A stretch of 18,403 bases of DNA from an uncultured Bacilli bacterium (GCA_944351345.1 CALVPO010000016.1:1-18403); one strand, 5' to 3'. Counted from the stretch's first letter, positions 1-6,849 are shown. The notes: generated by a model from the letters alone, not told the origin. A program made the numbers and translations.

Positions 1-621
1 GAAGATGCATTATCAGATATGTTAGATAATAATACTAATTCCAGTACAATTAAAGATAATATAGATGAGTGGTATAAGACTAATATAGAAGATAAAGGAT
101 ACTCTAGTTATATTGAGGATACAGTGTGGTGTAATGATAGATCTATATATCAGTTAAATGGTTGGAATCCAGAAGGTGGAAGTACAATTGGTATATTGCG
201 TTTTAGTTCTAATAAAAGAGTAAATGGTACATATATTCCAACTTTGATTTGTAGTAGAGAAATAGACAAATTTACAGTAAGTGAAGAAAATGGAAATGGA
301 GATATGGACTATCCATTAGGATTATTAACAGCAGATGAGATAATGTTAGTAGGTGGGAAATTTGGAGTTATAAATGATACTCATTATCTTTTTAATGGTA
401 AGACTTGGTTTAGTGCTTCACCTTCTTCTTTTCTGATTATATTTGCTTTTGATGGAGGATTTTATTCTAATGGTTTTGTTTTACAGAGTAATGGTGAATT
501 GCATAGTCATGGACTATTTAATTCTAATGGCGTTAGACCTTCTATTTCTCTTAAGCCTTATACAGAAATTAGTGAAGGTACTGGTACTAGTGATGATCCT
601 TATCAAATTAATGTTAATTGA
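1..621 (+). CDS. C-terminal part of a surface-type protein (5' truncated)
   Basis: The frame is open from the first base, and the six codons before the first ATG (at 19) read in frame as EDALSD, so the gene almost certainly starts upstream of the window. The visible part has about 206 residues. It ends in a motif of the form GVRPSISLK followed by GTGTSDDPYQI, matching the end of the SipW-type protein at 12058-13440 (NRPVLYLK followed by GNGTEDNPYNL). The segment with WYKTNI, VWCNDRS and LLTADEIML resembles the carboxy-terminal domain common in large secreted proteins of uncultured Bacilli (DUF6273-like). I infer a secreted or surface protein; no function is known to me. The stop is TGA, the only large gene here using it. 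No strong terminator follows, only a weak all-AT hairpin near 637-653. Confidence 0.7.
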   Translation, partial: EDALSDMLDNNTNSSTIKDNIDEWYKTNIEDKGYSSYIEDTVWCNDRSIYQLNGWNPEGGSTIGILRFSSNKRVNGTYIPTLICSREIDKFTVSEENGNGDMDYPLGLLTADEIMLVGGKFGVINDTHYLFNGKTWFSASPSSFLIIFAFDGGFYSNGFVLQSNGELHSHGLFNSNGVRPSISLKPYTEISEGTGTSDDPYQINVN

Positions 622-654
622 AAGTTAAATTGGTGAAAAAATGTAATATTTTTA

Positions 655-683
655 TTGACAATTAGATATATTTATAATATAAT
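655..683 (+). promoter_or_regulatory. Promoter of infC-rpmI-rplT operon
   Basis: TTGACA at 655-660 and TATAAT at 678-683 are both perfect sigma-A hexamers separated by exactly 17 bp. It is the best promoter in the window. Transcription would start near 690, giving a leader of about 160 nt before infC. Confidence 0.9.
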
Positions 684-689
684 CATGGA

Positions 690-848
690 GAAAGAAGCGG
701 AAAGTAGATGTATTTGTCTCACCTGATTACTTTTTGGTAATAGGTAGAAAGCCAATAAATATTATAATAATAGTTATTATTTGTTTTATTGTTTTTTTGA
801 TGAATACAGAGCTTTTCTGTATTCATTTTGTTTATGGAGGTGTTTGAT
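690..848 (+). ncRNA. Structured leader of infC-rpmI-rplT (L20-leader-like)
   Basis: The leader lies between the consensus promoter and the infC ribosome binding site. It contains an AAGAAGCGG segment, then TCTCACCTGA beginning an imperfect hairpin (ACCTGATTAC at about 721-730 pairs with GTAATAGGT at about 738-746, one C unpaired). A terminator-like hairpin at 801-825 follows. In Firmicutes, the infC operon leader is known to bind ribosomal protein L20 and attenuate transcription. Position, length and layout agree, but I could not run a covariance-model search, so the precise family is an inference. Confidence 0.6.
801..833 (+). terminator. Attenuator hairpin in the infC leader
   Basis: TGAATACAGA (801-810) and TCTGTATTCA (816-825) form a perfect 10-bp stem with a 5-nt loop, followed by TTTTGTTT. 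It sits directly before the infC Shine-Dalgarno GGAGGTG (836-842), so it can act as an intrinsic terminator controlling entry into the operon, as expected for L20-mediated attenuation. Confidence 0.75.
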
Positions 849-1370
849 ATAGCAAACAATAAAGATAACTTAATTAATGAACAAATTAGGTGTAAAGAAA
901 TGTTAGTTATTGGTCCTAGTGGAGAACAGTTGGGATTAAAATCAAGAAAGGATGCTCTTACTTTAGCAGGGTATGCTGGGTTTGATTTGGTTTTGATGAA
1001 TGAAAAATCTGATCCTCCTGTTTGTAAGATTATGGATTATAACAGATTTAAGTATGAAAAGAAGAAGAAAGCTAAGGAAGCCTTAAAGAAACAAAGGGAA
1101 GCTATTGTTAATGTTAAGGAGTTTAGATTATCTGTTACAATTGATAAGCATGATTTTGATACTAGGGTTAATAATGCTAAGAAAGCTATACTTAGAGGTG
1201 ATAAGGTTAAAGCTAGTATTAGATTTAAAGGGCGTCAAATAGCACATCCAGAGCTTGCTAAAGATGTTCTTGTTAAATTTGAAGAAGCTTTAAGCGATGT
1301 TGCTGAGGTAGAGATAAAGCCTAAGATTGAAGGTAGAGTTATATTTATGCAATTGACACCGAAAAAATAA
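849..1370 (+). CDS. infC: Translation initiation factor IF-3
   Basis: IF3 binds the 30S subunit, prevents premature 50S joining and checks the start codon. The protein is about 173 residues, usual length, with both domains: N-terminal (NEQIRCKEMLVIGPSGEQLG, PPVCKIMDY), a Lys-rich linker (YEKKKKAKEALKK), and C-terminal (SVTIDKHDF, KVKASIRFKGRQ, KPKIEGR). I place the start at ATA 849. The Shine-Dalgarno GGAGGTG (836-842) lies 6 nt upstream, and homologues begin just before the NEQIR segment. The TTG at 828 and ATG at 834 in the same frame precede or overlap that site and fall in the terminator U-tract, so they are poor starts. infC genes elsewhere use AUU, AUA or AUC, which IF3 itself discriminates against, giving autoregulation. 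First gene of infC-rpmI-rplT. Confidence 0.93.
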   Translation: MANNKDNLINEQIRCKEMLVIGPSGEQLGLKSRKDALTLAGYAGFDLVLMNEKSDPPVCKIMDYNRFKYEKKKKAKEALKKQREAIVNVKEFRLSVTIDKHDFDTRVNNAKKAILRGDKVKASIRFKGRQIAHPELAKDVLVKFEEALSDVAEVEIKPKIEGRVIFMQLTPKK

Positions 1371-1391
1371 ATAGTTAAGGAGATAATGGTT

Positions 1392-1604
1392 ATGGCAAAG
1401 AAAGTAAAAGTGAAGAAAAATAAAATTAAGACACATAAAGGTTCTGCTAAAGTTTTTAAGAAAAGGCAAAGTGGTTCTATAAAAATTACTAGTCAAGGTA
1501 CTAATCATAATACTGGTAAGAATAGTGCTAAGAGAAGTAGACAAAAGAGAAAAGGTAGTAGTTTACATAAATCAGATTATAAGAGAGTTAAAGATTTAAT
1601 TTAG
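1392..1604 (+). CDS. rpmI: 50S ribosomal protein L35
   Basis: This small, very basic protein of 70 residues carries the bL35 signature: KIKTHKGSAKVFKKRQSGSI near the N-terminus, SAKRSRQKRKGS in the middle and DYKRVKDLI at the end. It is a structural component of the large ribosomal subunit. The Shine-Dalgarno AAGGAG (1377-1382) is 9 nt from ATG 1392 but only 3 nt from ATG 1386, so I choose 1392; the upstream ATG would add just two residues. The N-terminus has a short extra Lys/Val stretch before the usual MKTHKG-like start. It lies 21 bp after infC and 14 bp before rplT. Confidence 0.95.
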   Translation: MAKKVKVKKNKIKTHKGSAKVFKKRQSGSIKITSQGTNHNTGKNSAKRSRQKRKGSSLHKSDYKRVKDLI

Positions 1605-1618
1605 AAGGAGAGGACGTT

Positions 1619-2101
1619 ATGACAAGAGTTAAAGGTGGCACTGTTGCACGTGCAAGAAGAAAGAAAGTATTAAAAGAAGCTAAGGGTTACTTTGGTAGTA
1701 AACATAGATTATATAAGACTGCTCATGAGCAAGTTATGCATTCAGGACAATATGCATATAGAGATAGAAGACAGAATAAAAGAAACTTTAGAAAGTTATG
1801 GATTACTAGAATAAATGCTGCATGTCGTGAAAATGAAATTAGTTATTCAAAGTTTATTAATGGTTTGAATAAAGCAGGGATTGCTGTTAATAGAAAGATG
1901 TTAAGTGAGCTTGCTATTGAGAATAAAGAAGCATTTAGTGATTTGGTTGCAATTGCTAAGAGTTGTTTAGATGGTAAAAAATATGAGCCTAAAGTAGAAA
2001 AGAAAGATACTAAAAATGTAGAAGAAAAAGATGTTGCTAAGAAAGTAACAAAGAAGACAACAACTGCTGATACTAAAAAAGAAACAACAAAAAATCACTA
2101 A
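1619..2101 (+). CDS. rplT: 50S ribosomal protein L20 with Lys-rich C-terminal tail
   Basis: Residues 1 to about 118 are a full bL20: MTRVKGGTVARARRKK, KGYFGSKHRLYKTAHEQVM, YAYRDRRQNKRNFRKLWI, and AIENKEAFSDLV. L20 is an early assembly protein of the 50S subunit and, in Firmicutes, represses its own operon through the leader. About 40 extra residues follow, rich in Lys, Glu and Thr, which normal L20 lacks. The stop at 2099-2101 comes just after a run of six A (2089-2094). With one extra A, or a -1 shift there, the frame continues as SLTKKVAEKKEEN to a TAA at 2134-2136, right before the terminator. This suggests an indel, a sequence error or slippage. Shine-Dalgarno AAGGAG at 1605-1610, 8 nt before ATG. 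Confidence 0.95.
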   Translation: MTRVKGGTVARARRKKVLKEAKGYFGSKHRLYKTAHEQVMHSGQYAYRDRRQNKRNFRKLWITRINAACRENEISYSKFINGLNKAGIAVNRKMLSELAIENKEAFSDLVAIAKSCLDGKKYEPKVEKKDTKNVEEKDVAKKVTKKTTTADTKKETTKNH

Positions 2102-2156
2102 CTAAAAAAGTAGCAGAAAAAAAGGAAGAAAATTAATTTAAAAATTAATTTTTAGG

Positions 2157-2185
2157 AAATGTCTAGTAATTTAGGCATTTTTTTT
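2157..2185 (+). terminator. Terminator of the infC operon
   Basis: AAATGTCTA (2157-2165) pairs with TAGGCATTT (2172-2180) over 9 bp including one G-U, with a 6-nt loop. The T run extends to 2185. It closes the infC-rpmI-rplT transcript. Confidence 0.85.
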
Positions 2186-2186
2186 G

Positions 2187-2192
2187 TATAAT
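2187..2192 (+). promoter_or_regulatory. Possible -10 element for the HerA-like gene
   Basis: TATAAT directly follows the rplT terminator and lies 17 bp before the ATG at 2210. No convincing -35 is seen at the right distance, and the resulting leader would be only about 10 nt. The weak Shine-Dalgarno GGTGAT (2200-2205) is just downstream. Confidence 0.4.
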
Positions 2193-2209
2193 TAAAATGG
2201 TGATAATAT

Positions 2210-3979
2210 ATGTTAGGTAAGATAGTTAGTATTATAGGGGATAGGGTTAGGATAAAGTTAGAAGTTAATGTTTATAATATGGAAACTATAATGGGAAAGA
2301 ATGTTATATTTGATGATATTGATTTAAAAATAGTTGGAGAAATATTAGAAGGAGATTATACTTATTTAGATATAAATTTAATTGGAGAAATTAAGAATAA
2401 CAAGTTTGTTTATGGTAGTATAACTAAACCTTCTTTTAAGGATCCTTGTAGAATTATTAATAAAGATGAGTTAGATATTGTTTATCAGAATGATAATAGT
2501 AGTAATTCTATTAGTATGGGTACTTCTACTGTTTATAAAGATTATCGTATTTCTTTAGATGTTAATTCTTTCTTTTCTAATCATTTTGCTATTTTAGGAA
2601 ATAGTGGATCTGGTAAGAGTTATTCTACTTCTAATATTATACAAAAGATATTTTATGATGCCAAAGATTCAATTCCTTTTAGAACTAATATTTTCTTATT
2701 TGATGCTTATGGTGAGTATCAGACTGCGTTTAGTGATATAGGGCGTAATAATCCTAATATTAATTATAAAGTTATTACTACTGATTTGATGAGTACGGAA
2801 TATAAGCATTTGAGTTTACCTTTTTGGTTGCTTGGTACTGATGATATAGCACTTCTTCTTAATGCTAATGATGAAAATCAGATACCTATTATAGAGAAAG
2901 CTTTAAAATTAGTAAGTTATTTTACTCAGGAAGAAGATAAGGTTATAGAGCAGAAGAATGATATTATTGCTAGGAGTATTTTAGATATAATTTTTTCTGG
3001 TAAAAGTCCTAGTGAAATTAGAAATAAGCTTACTTCTGTGTTAACTAAATTTAAGACTAATGATATAAATTTGGAAGTATCCCTTACTAAGGGGGGATGG
3101 AGTAGGACTATTAGACAATGTTTATATGTAGAAGAGTCTGGTAAGTTTGCTGATATTGAGCTTGTTATTAATTATTTGGAGGGATTTACGCAGAAGGAGT
3201 TTCAACTTAGTATGCCAGATGGGACTTTTGCTTATGGATTGAAAGAATTTGCGTTAGCATTAGATTTTGCTCTTATTAGTGAAGGAGTTTTAACTAGTGA
3301 GAAGGTTTTTGATTATGCTAATGTTTTGAAAATTAGGCTTAATACTTTAATGAATAGTGATTATTCTAAATATTTTGATTATCCTAATTATGTTACTAAA
3401 GAGGGATATATAAGAGATTTGCTTACTGCTGGTAATGGTAGAAAAGCACAGATTATAAACTTTAATATAAATTATGTTGATGATAGGTTTGCTAAGAACT
3501 TGGTTAAGATATATTCAAAGCTATTATTTGATTATGTTGCTAAGTTGAAGAATCGCGGTGCTTTAGCTTTTCATATACTTCTTGAAGAAGCTCATAGGTA
3601 TGTGCAAGAAGATATTGATATTAAGTTATTTGGATATAATATATTTGAAAGAATTGCTAAAGAGGGTAGAAAATATGGAATATTATTGGGCCTTATTAGT
3701 CAGAGACCATCTGAACTTAGTGAGACTGCTATAAGTCAGTGTACTAATTTTTTGATATTTAAGATGTTTCATCCTAATGATTTGGCTTTTGTTACTTCAA
3801 TACTACCAAATATTAGTAAAGAATTTATAAGTAAGCTTAAGACATTTCATTCTGGTATGTGTATAACTTATGGTAGTGCTTTTAAGATGCCAGTAGTTAT
3901 TAATGTTGATGAGCCAACACCACCACCATTGAGTCAGAATGTTGATATTATGAAAGTATGGTATGTAAAACAACAGTAA
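2210..3979 (+). CDS. HerA-like ATPase (HAS-barrel / DUF87 family)
   Basis: This 589-residue protein has a beta-rich N-terminal region (about 1-90) fitting the HAS-barrel of HerA-type DNA translocases. The ATPase has Walker A GNSGSGKS (130-137), Walker B with the adjacent acid HILLEEAH (455-462), and an SQRPSE motif (497-502) with the expected sensor/arginine position. HerA proteins form hexameric rings that translocate DNA, classically with the nuclease NurA and, in defence systems, with SIR2 or DUF4297 partners. No nuclease gene is visible next to it; the next gene is a Fic protein 52 bp away. The role could be DNA end processing or an orphan defence component; the substrate is not deducible. 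Family call is firm, function is not. Confidence 0.85.
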   Translation: MLGKIVSIIGDRVRIKLEVNVYNMETIMGKNVIFDDIDLKIVGEILEGDYTYLDINLIGEIKNNKFVYGSITKPSFKDPCRIINKDELDIVYQNDNSSNSISMGTSTVYKDYRISLDVNSFFSNHFAILGNSGSGKSYSTSNIIQKIFYDAKDSIPFRTNIFLFDAYGEYQTAFSDIGRNNPNINYKVITTDLMSTEYKHLSLPFWLLGTDDIALLLNANDENQIPIIEKALKLVSYFTQEEDKVIEQKNDIIARSILDIIFSGKSPSEIRNKLTSVLTKFKTNDINLEVSLTKGGWSRTIRQCLYVEESGKFADIELVINYLEGFTQKEFQLSMPDGTFAYGLKEFALALDFALISEGVLTSEKVFDYANVLKIRLNTLMNSDYSKYFDYPNYVTKEGYIRDLLTAGNGRKAQIINFNINYVDDRFAKNLVKIYSKLLFDYVAKLKNRGALAFHILLEEAHRYVQEDIDIKLFGYNIFERIAKEGRKYGILLGLISQRPSELSETAISQCTNFLIFKMFHPNDLAFVTSILPNISKEFISKLKTFHSGMCITYGSAFKMPVVINVDEPTPPPLSQNVDIMKVWYVKQQ

Positions 3980-3997
3980 TTATTAATTGGAATTTTG

Positions 3998-4023
3998 ATT
4001 TCCTTTGAAAATGGAAAGGAGAT
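3998..4023 (+). promoter_or_regulatory. Hairpin sequestering the Fic Shine-Dalgarno
   Basis: ATTTCCTTT (3998-4006) pairs with AAAGGAGAT (4015-4023) over 9 bp with one G-U and an 8-nt loop. The 3' arm is the entire ribosome binding site of the Fic gene (ATG at 4032), so folding would hide it. Confidence 0.55.
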
Positions 4024-4031
4024 ATTAAAAT

Positions 4032-4706
4032 ATGAAGAATAAGTTTAATTTAACAAGAGAACAAAACGTATTTATTGCAAAAAGAAATATTGTAGATTAT
4101 ATATGGAAAAGTGCTAATTTAGAAGGAATTGGTGTAACATATTCTGAAACGCAAGCTATATATGATGGTGGTGTTGTAAATGGACTTACTGTTGATAAAA
4201 TAATTGCTATAAACAATTTAAAATATGCTTGGCAATTTATACTTGAAAATGAAGATATGGAATATGATTATAAAGTATTATGTCATATTCATAAATTAGT
4301 TGCTGATAAACTTGTGTTAGATGGAGAGTTAGGAAGAATTAGAACTACACCTGTAAATATTGGTGGAACAAAATGGAAACCTCAATTTCCTATTGAAAGT
4401 CAAATTAAAGAAGAATTAGAAGAATTATTAAATCAAAAAGAAAAAACAAAAACTGAAGTGGCTATTGAGGTAATGTTATATATTATGAGAAGACAGATGT
4501 TTATTGATGGCAATAAAAGAGTTGCTATGTTATTTGCTAATAAAATAATGATAGATAATGGATGTGGAATAATAACAATAGCACAAGAATATCAACCGAC
4601 TTTTTATGAAAAATTAATTAAATATTATGAAAGTGGAGATATGGTTGATTTAAAAAAATGGATTTATGAATATTGTATTGATGGAATAGATTTGAATAGT
4701 GATTAA
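4032..4706 (+). CDS. Fic-family protein lacking the catalytic His
   Basis: Fic enzymes transfer AMP or other nucleotide phosphates to protein hydroxyls. The 224-residue protein has an N-terminal SxxxEG motif (S27, E31, G32) typical of the inhibitory helix of class II Fic proteins, GRIRTTPVNIGG at 101-112, and the Fic loop QMFIDGNKRVA (155-165). The loop keeps Phe157, Asp159-Gly160-Asn161 and Arg163 but has Gln155 where canonical members have the catalytic His (HxFx[D/E]GN[G/K]R). The protein may therefore be inactive for AMPylation or belong to a Gln-bearing subfamily. The gene is A-rich, unlike the T/G-rich + strand neighbours, suggesting later acquisition or inversion. ATG 4032 has AAAGGAGA 10 nt upstream. 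No antitoxin gene is adjacent. Confidence 0.85.
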   Translation: MKNKFNLTREQNVFIAKRNIVDYIWKSANLEGIGVTYSETQAIYDGGVVNGLTVDKIIAINNLKYAWQFILENEDMEYDYKVLCHIHKLVADKLVLDGELGRIRTTPVNIGGTKWKPQFPIESQIKEELEELLNQKEKTKTEVAIEVMLYIMRRQMFIDGNKRVAMLFANKIMIDNGCGIITIAQEYQPTFYEKLIKYYESGDMVDLKKWIYEYCIDGIDLNSD

Positions 4707-4724
4707 TAAAAATTATATATATTT

Positions 4725-4754
4725 AAAAATGGTAAATTCCATTTTTTTCTTTTT
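4725..4754 (+). terminator. Terminator after the Fic gene
   Basis: AAAAATGG (4725-4732) pairs perfectly with CCATTTTT (4739-4746), loop TAAATT, followed by a T-rich tract to 4754. Confidence 0.75.
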
Positions 4755-4755
4755 G

Positions 4756-4764
4756 TGTTATAAT
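4756..4764 (+). promoter_or_regulatory. Extended -10 promoter of the pseudouridine synthase gene
   Basis: TGTTATAAT (4756-4764) is an exact extended -10 element. The -35 region 17 bp upstream is weak and lies in the preceding terminator, as is common for extended -10 promoters. The Shine-Dalgarno GAGGG is at 4772-4776. Confidence 0.65.
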
Positions 4765-4784
4765 ATTTTTTGAGGGATTTTATT

Positions 4785-5636
4785 ATGAAAAATAAAGAGT
4801 ATGTTGTAGATAAAGATAGTGATTTAATTAAATATATGAGGGATAAGGGATATTCTAAAAATAAGATTAAGTCGCTTGTTAAATATGAGTGTATTTATGT
4901 TAATGATGTATTAGTTAAAAGATTGCCGTTTAATTTAAGTAGTGGTGATAAATTGGTTATAGGTAGTGGTAGTGTTTGGAATAGTTCTTTAAATATAGTT
5001 TATGAGGATGATAATTATTTGGTTGTTAATAAAGAGGCTGGACTTTTAACTATTAGTACTAGTTCTTCTAATAAAAATTATGAAGATACTTTATATAGAA
5101 GAGTCAGGGCTTATTTGAATAGTAAAAGAGAATATGCTTTTATTGTGAATAGAATCGATAAAGAAACGTCTGGTTTAGTAATTTTTGCTAAGAGTGAGAA
5201 GTTTAAGAATATACTTCAAAGTGATTGGAATAATATTGTTCAAGATAGGAAGTATGTTGCTGTTGTTAGTGGTAAGATAAATAAGAATGGCAGAATTGAT
5301 AATTATTTATATGAAGATAAGATGACTTTTTCACATAGTACTAATTATGGTGGTAAGAGAGCTATTACTAATTATAAAGTTATAGATGGTAATGAAAAAT
5401 ATACTTTATTAGATATTAATATAGCAACTGGTAGAAAGAACCAAATAAGGGTTCATATGACAGAAATGGGTCATCCTATAGTGGGGGATAAAAAGTATTA
5501 TTCTAAAGATAATTCTATGAAAAGATTAATGCTTCATCATTATGAAATAGCACTTATAGATCCTATTACTAAGAAGTTAAGGAGGTTTAGGTGTGATATT
5601 CCAAAAGAGTTTTATTATTTATTTAATAATAATTAA
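4785..5636 (+). CDS. RluA-family rRNA/tRNA pseudouridine synthase
   Basis: The protein isomerises uridine to pseudouridine in structured RNA. It has 283 residues: an N-terminal S4-like RNA-binding domain (about 10-60, with KYECIYVNDVLVKR and SGDKLVI) and a catalytic domain with RIDKETSGLVIFAKS, where Asp125 is the expected catalytic residue. Later motifs are TGRKNQIRVHM and HPIVGDKKY, as in RluA/RluC/RluD. The usual HRLD has Asn in place of His. The exact target uridine cannot be read from the sequence. I start at ATG 4785, 8 nt after GAGGG (4772-4776); an upstream in-frame TTG at 4770 overlaps the promoter and that site. The 3' end overlaps the DUF1294 gene by 44 bp. Confidence 0.92.
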   Translation: MKNKEYVVDKDSDLIKYMRDKGYSKNKIKSLVKYECIYVNDVLVKRLPFNLSSGDKLVIGSGSVWNSSLNIVYEDDNYLVVNKEAGLLTISTSSSNKNYEDTLYRRVRAYLNSKREYAFIVNRIDKETSGLVIFAKSEKFKNILQSDWNNIVQDRKYVAVVSGKINKNGRIDNYLYEDKMTFSHSTNYGGKRAITNYKVIDGNEKYTLLDINIATGRKNQIRVHMTEMGHPIVGDKKYYSKDNSMKRLMLHHYEIALIDPITKKLRRFRCDIPKEFYYLFNNN

Positions 5637-5850
5637 TTTAATAGCCTTTTTTTTATGCTTTTTAGATAAGAGAAAGGCTATTAGGGGGAAGTTTAGAATT
5701 CCTGAAGATGTTTTGATATTTGTATCTTTAATTGGTGGTTGTTTTGGTATGGGGATTGCTATGAATATTTTTAGACATAAAATAAAAAAACTAAAGTTTA
5801 AATTAGTTTATTTATTTTGTATTATATGGTTGTTTATATTTATAAGTTAA
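5593..5850 (+). CDS. DUF1294 small membrane protein
   Basis: The 85-residue protein matches the DUF1294 pattern: an N-terminal membrane helix (about 7-21), then DKRKAIRGKFRIPED, LIGGCFGMGIAMNIFRHKIKKLKF, and a second hydrophobic helix at the end. The family is widespread in bacteria and has no settled function. The start is GTG 5593, supported by a full AAGGAGGT (5579-5586) 6 nt upstream, located inside the 3' end of the pseudouridine synthase gene. The 44-bp overlap implies translational coupling. Its stop overlaps that of the convergent minus-strand gene by 4 bp (5847-5850). Confidence 0.85.
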   Translation: MIFQKSFIIYLIIINLIAFFLCFLDKRKAIRGKFRIPEDVLIFVSLIGGCFGMGIAMNIFRHKIKKLKFKLVYLFCIIWLFIFIS

Positions 5851-6827
5851 TTATGTCTTTTATGAATTTTTCTTTTTTGGTCTGGTTTTTCTAGATGTTC
5901 TAATATATTTATAGGTATTTTTAGTAGTTCTTCTTTTGGTAATGAAATATATTTTAAGGCATCTATTAGTGTTTTTAATTCGTTATTGTCTAGATTATCA
6001 AAATCTAATTGTTTTAAGAATGGTCTACTAGTGATTATATGGTAGGCTGTTTTTTTATCTAAATATGGACTGTTAGTGATATTTGTTATGGAGTTAAATT
6101 CAGGAGAATTTCTTTTGTAAATTATGTTAAGAATTGGTGATATATAGTTAGTATAGGAAGTTTGGTATATTTGATGGAATTTTTCAAATATTAGGTTAAA
6201 ATCGTAGTTTTTTAAATTATTTTCTTCATTTTTAATACCTATATCGAGAGTATTTTTATGTTTCTCATATAATTCTTTATTGTTTTTTTGGAGAAATTCT
6301 TTTGTTTTTATATAACTATATAGATTAGCATCTATTTCTGTTAGAAATTCATCGTGGTTGTGGACATAAAAGTTATAATCATTTTTTTTGATTATAGATT
6401 CAAATATAGTAATAACTATATGTTCAAAAGGTAATGGGAGAGTAGATGTTAATTCTGTTTTACTAAATTTCTTTAATTTATTTTGTCTGATATGTTCAAA
6501 TTCATGATATATAATATGTAATATAAATATTAATTGTTTATTAGTAGGAATTTTTTTTCCTTTTTTTATTTGATTTAGGTAAATAAATATTGTGTTTTTG
6601 TCATCAAAAGTTACTCCTATTGTATTTAGAGGCATTTTTATTAGTAATAGTTTGGTATAATTATTGACTAGTTTAATATTTTCTTTGAAAAATTTACTAT
6701 TATACCATTCAACTATAGTAACAGGGTTTGAACTTATTTCTATATTTTCTTTTTCAGATTCTTCTTTTAGAATACTATTTACTAATATTTTCATTTCTTT
6801 TGTTGTTAGATTTTCTTTTATTTCCAT
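5847..6827 (-). CDS. Putative HExxH metallopeptidase, cytosolic
   Basis: The 326-residue protein has no signal peptide or clear membrane helix. Its one recognisable motif is YHEFEHIRQ (107-115), giving HEFEH at 108-112, as in zincin metallopeptidases. FLTEIDANLYSYI (161-173) supplies Glu164 about 52 residues later as a candidate third zinc ligand, as in gluzincin-like families. I do not recognise the family; the remaining sequence is Asn/Lys/Ile-rich and predicted helical. It could be a peptidase or a non-catalytic relative. The start ATG (6825-6827, minus) has GAGG 8 nt upstream and a good promoter. The gene is divergent from pgk and convergent with DUF1294, so it forms a single-gene unit. 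Its base composition is the mirror of + strand genes. Confidence 0.7.
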   Translation of the reverse strand: MEIKENLTTKEMKILVNSILKEESEKENIEISSNPVTIVEWYNSKFFKENIKLVNNYTKLLLIKMPLNTIGVTFDDKNTIFIYLNQIKKGKKIPTNKQLIFILHIIYHEFEHIRQNKLKKFSKTELTSTLPLPFEHIVITIFESIIKKNDYNFYVHNHDEFLTEIDANLYSYIKTKEFLQKNNKELYEKHKNTLDIGIKNEENNLKNYDFNLIFEKFHQIYQTSYTNYISPILNIIYKRNSPEFNSITNITNSPYLDKKTAYHIITSRPFLKQLDFDNLDNNELKTLIDALKYISLPKEELLKIPINILEHLEKPDQKRKIHKRHN

Positions 6828-6849
6828 GGTTTGTACCTCGTTTTAGTTA

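Noticed and set aside
443..621. UGA read as Trp, as in mycoplasmas
   Set aside because: All Trp codons in the long genes are TGG, no internal TGA occurs, and the first gene ends naturally at TGA after its family's usual C-terminal motif.
443..628. Alternative + frame inside the first gene
   Set aside because: It overlaps the conserved C-terminal domain in another frame and is mostly Leu/Val/Met repeats.
1290..1544. Minus-strand open frame opposite infC and rpmI
   Set aside because: It is antisense to two certain ribosomal-operon genes and encodes Ser/Thr/Leu/Phe-rich low-complexity sequence.
2210..4706. A complete HerA-based defence system
   Set aside because: No NurA, SIR2, DUF4297 or other nuclease gene is visible; only the ATPase and a Fic protein are present, so I report it as a possibility and not as a feature.
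6664..6846. + strand open frame opposite the start of the HExxH gene
   Set aside because: Its end covers the divergent gene's start and ribosome site; the product is Phe/Ser-rich without a ribosome site.
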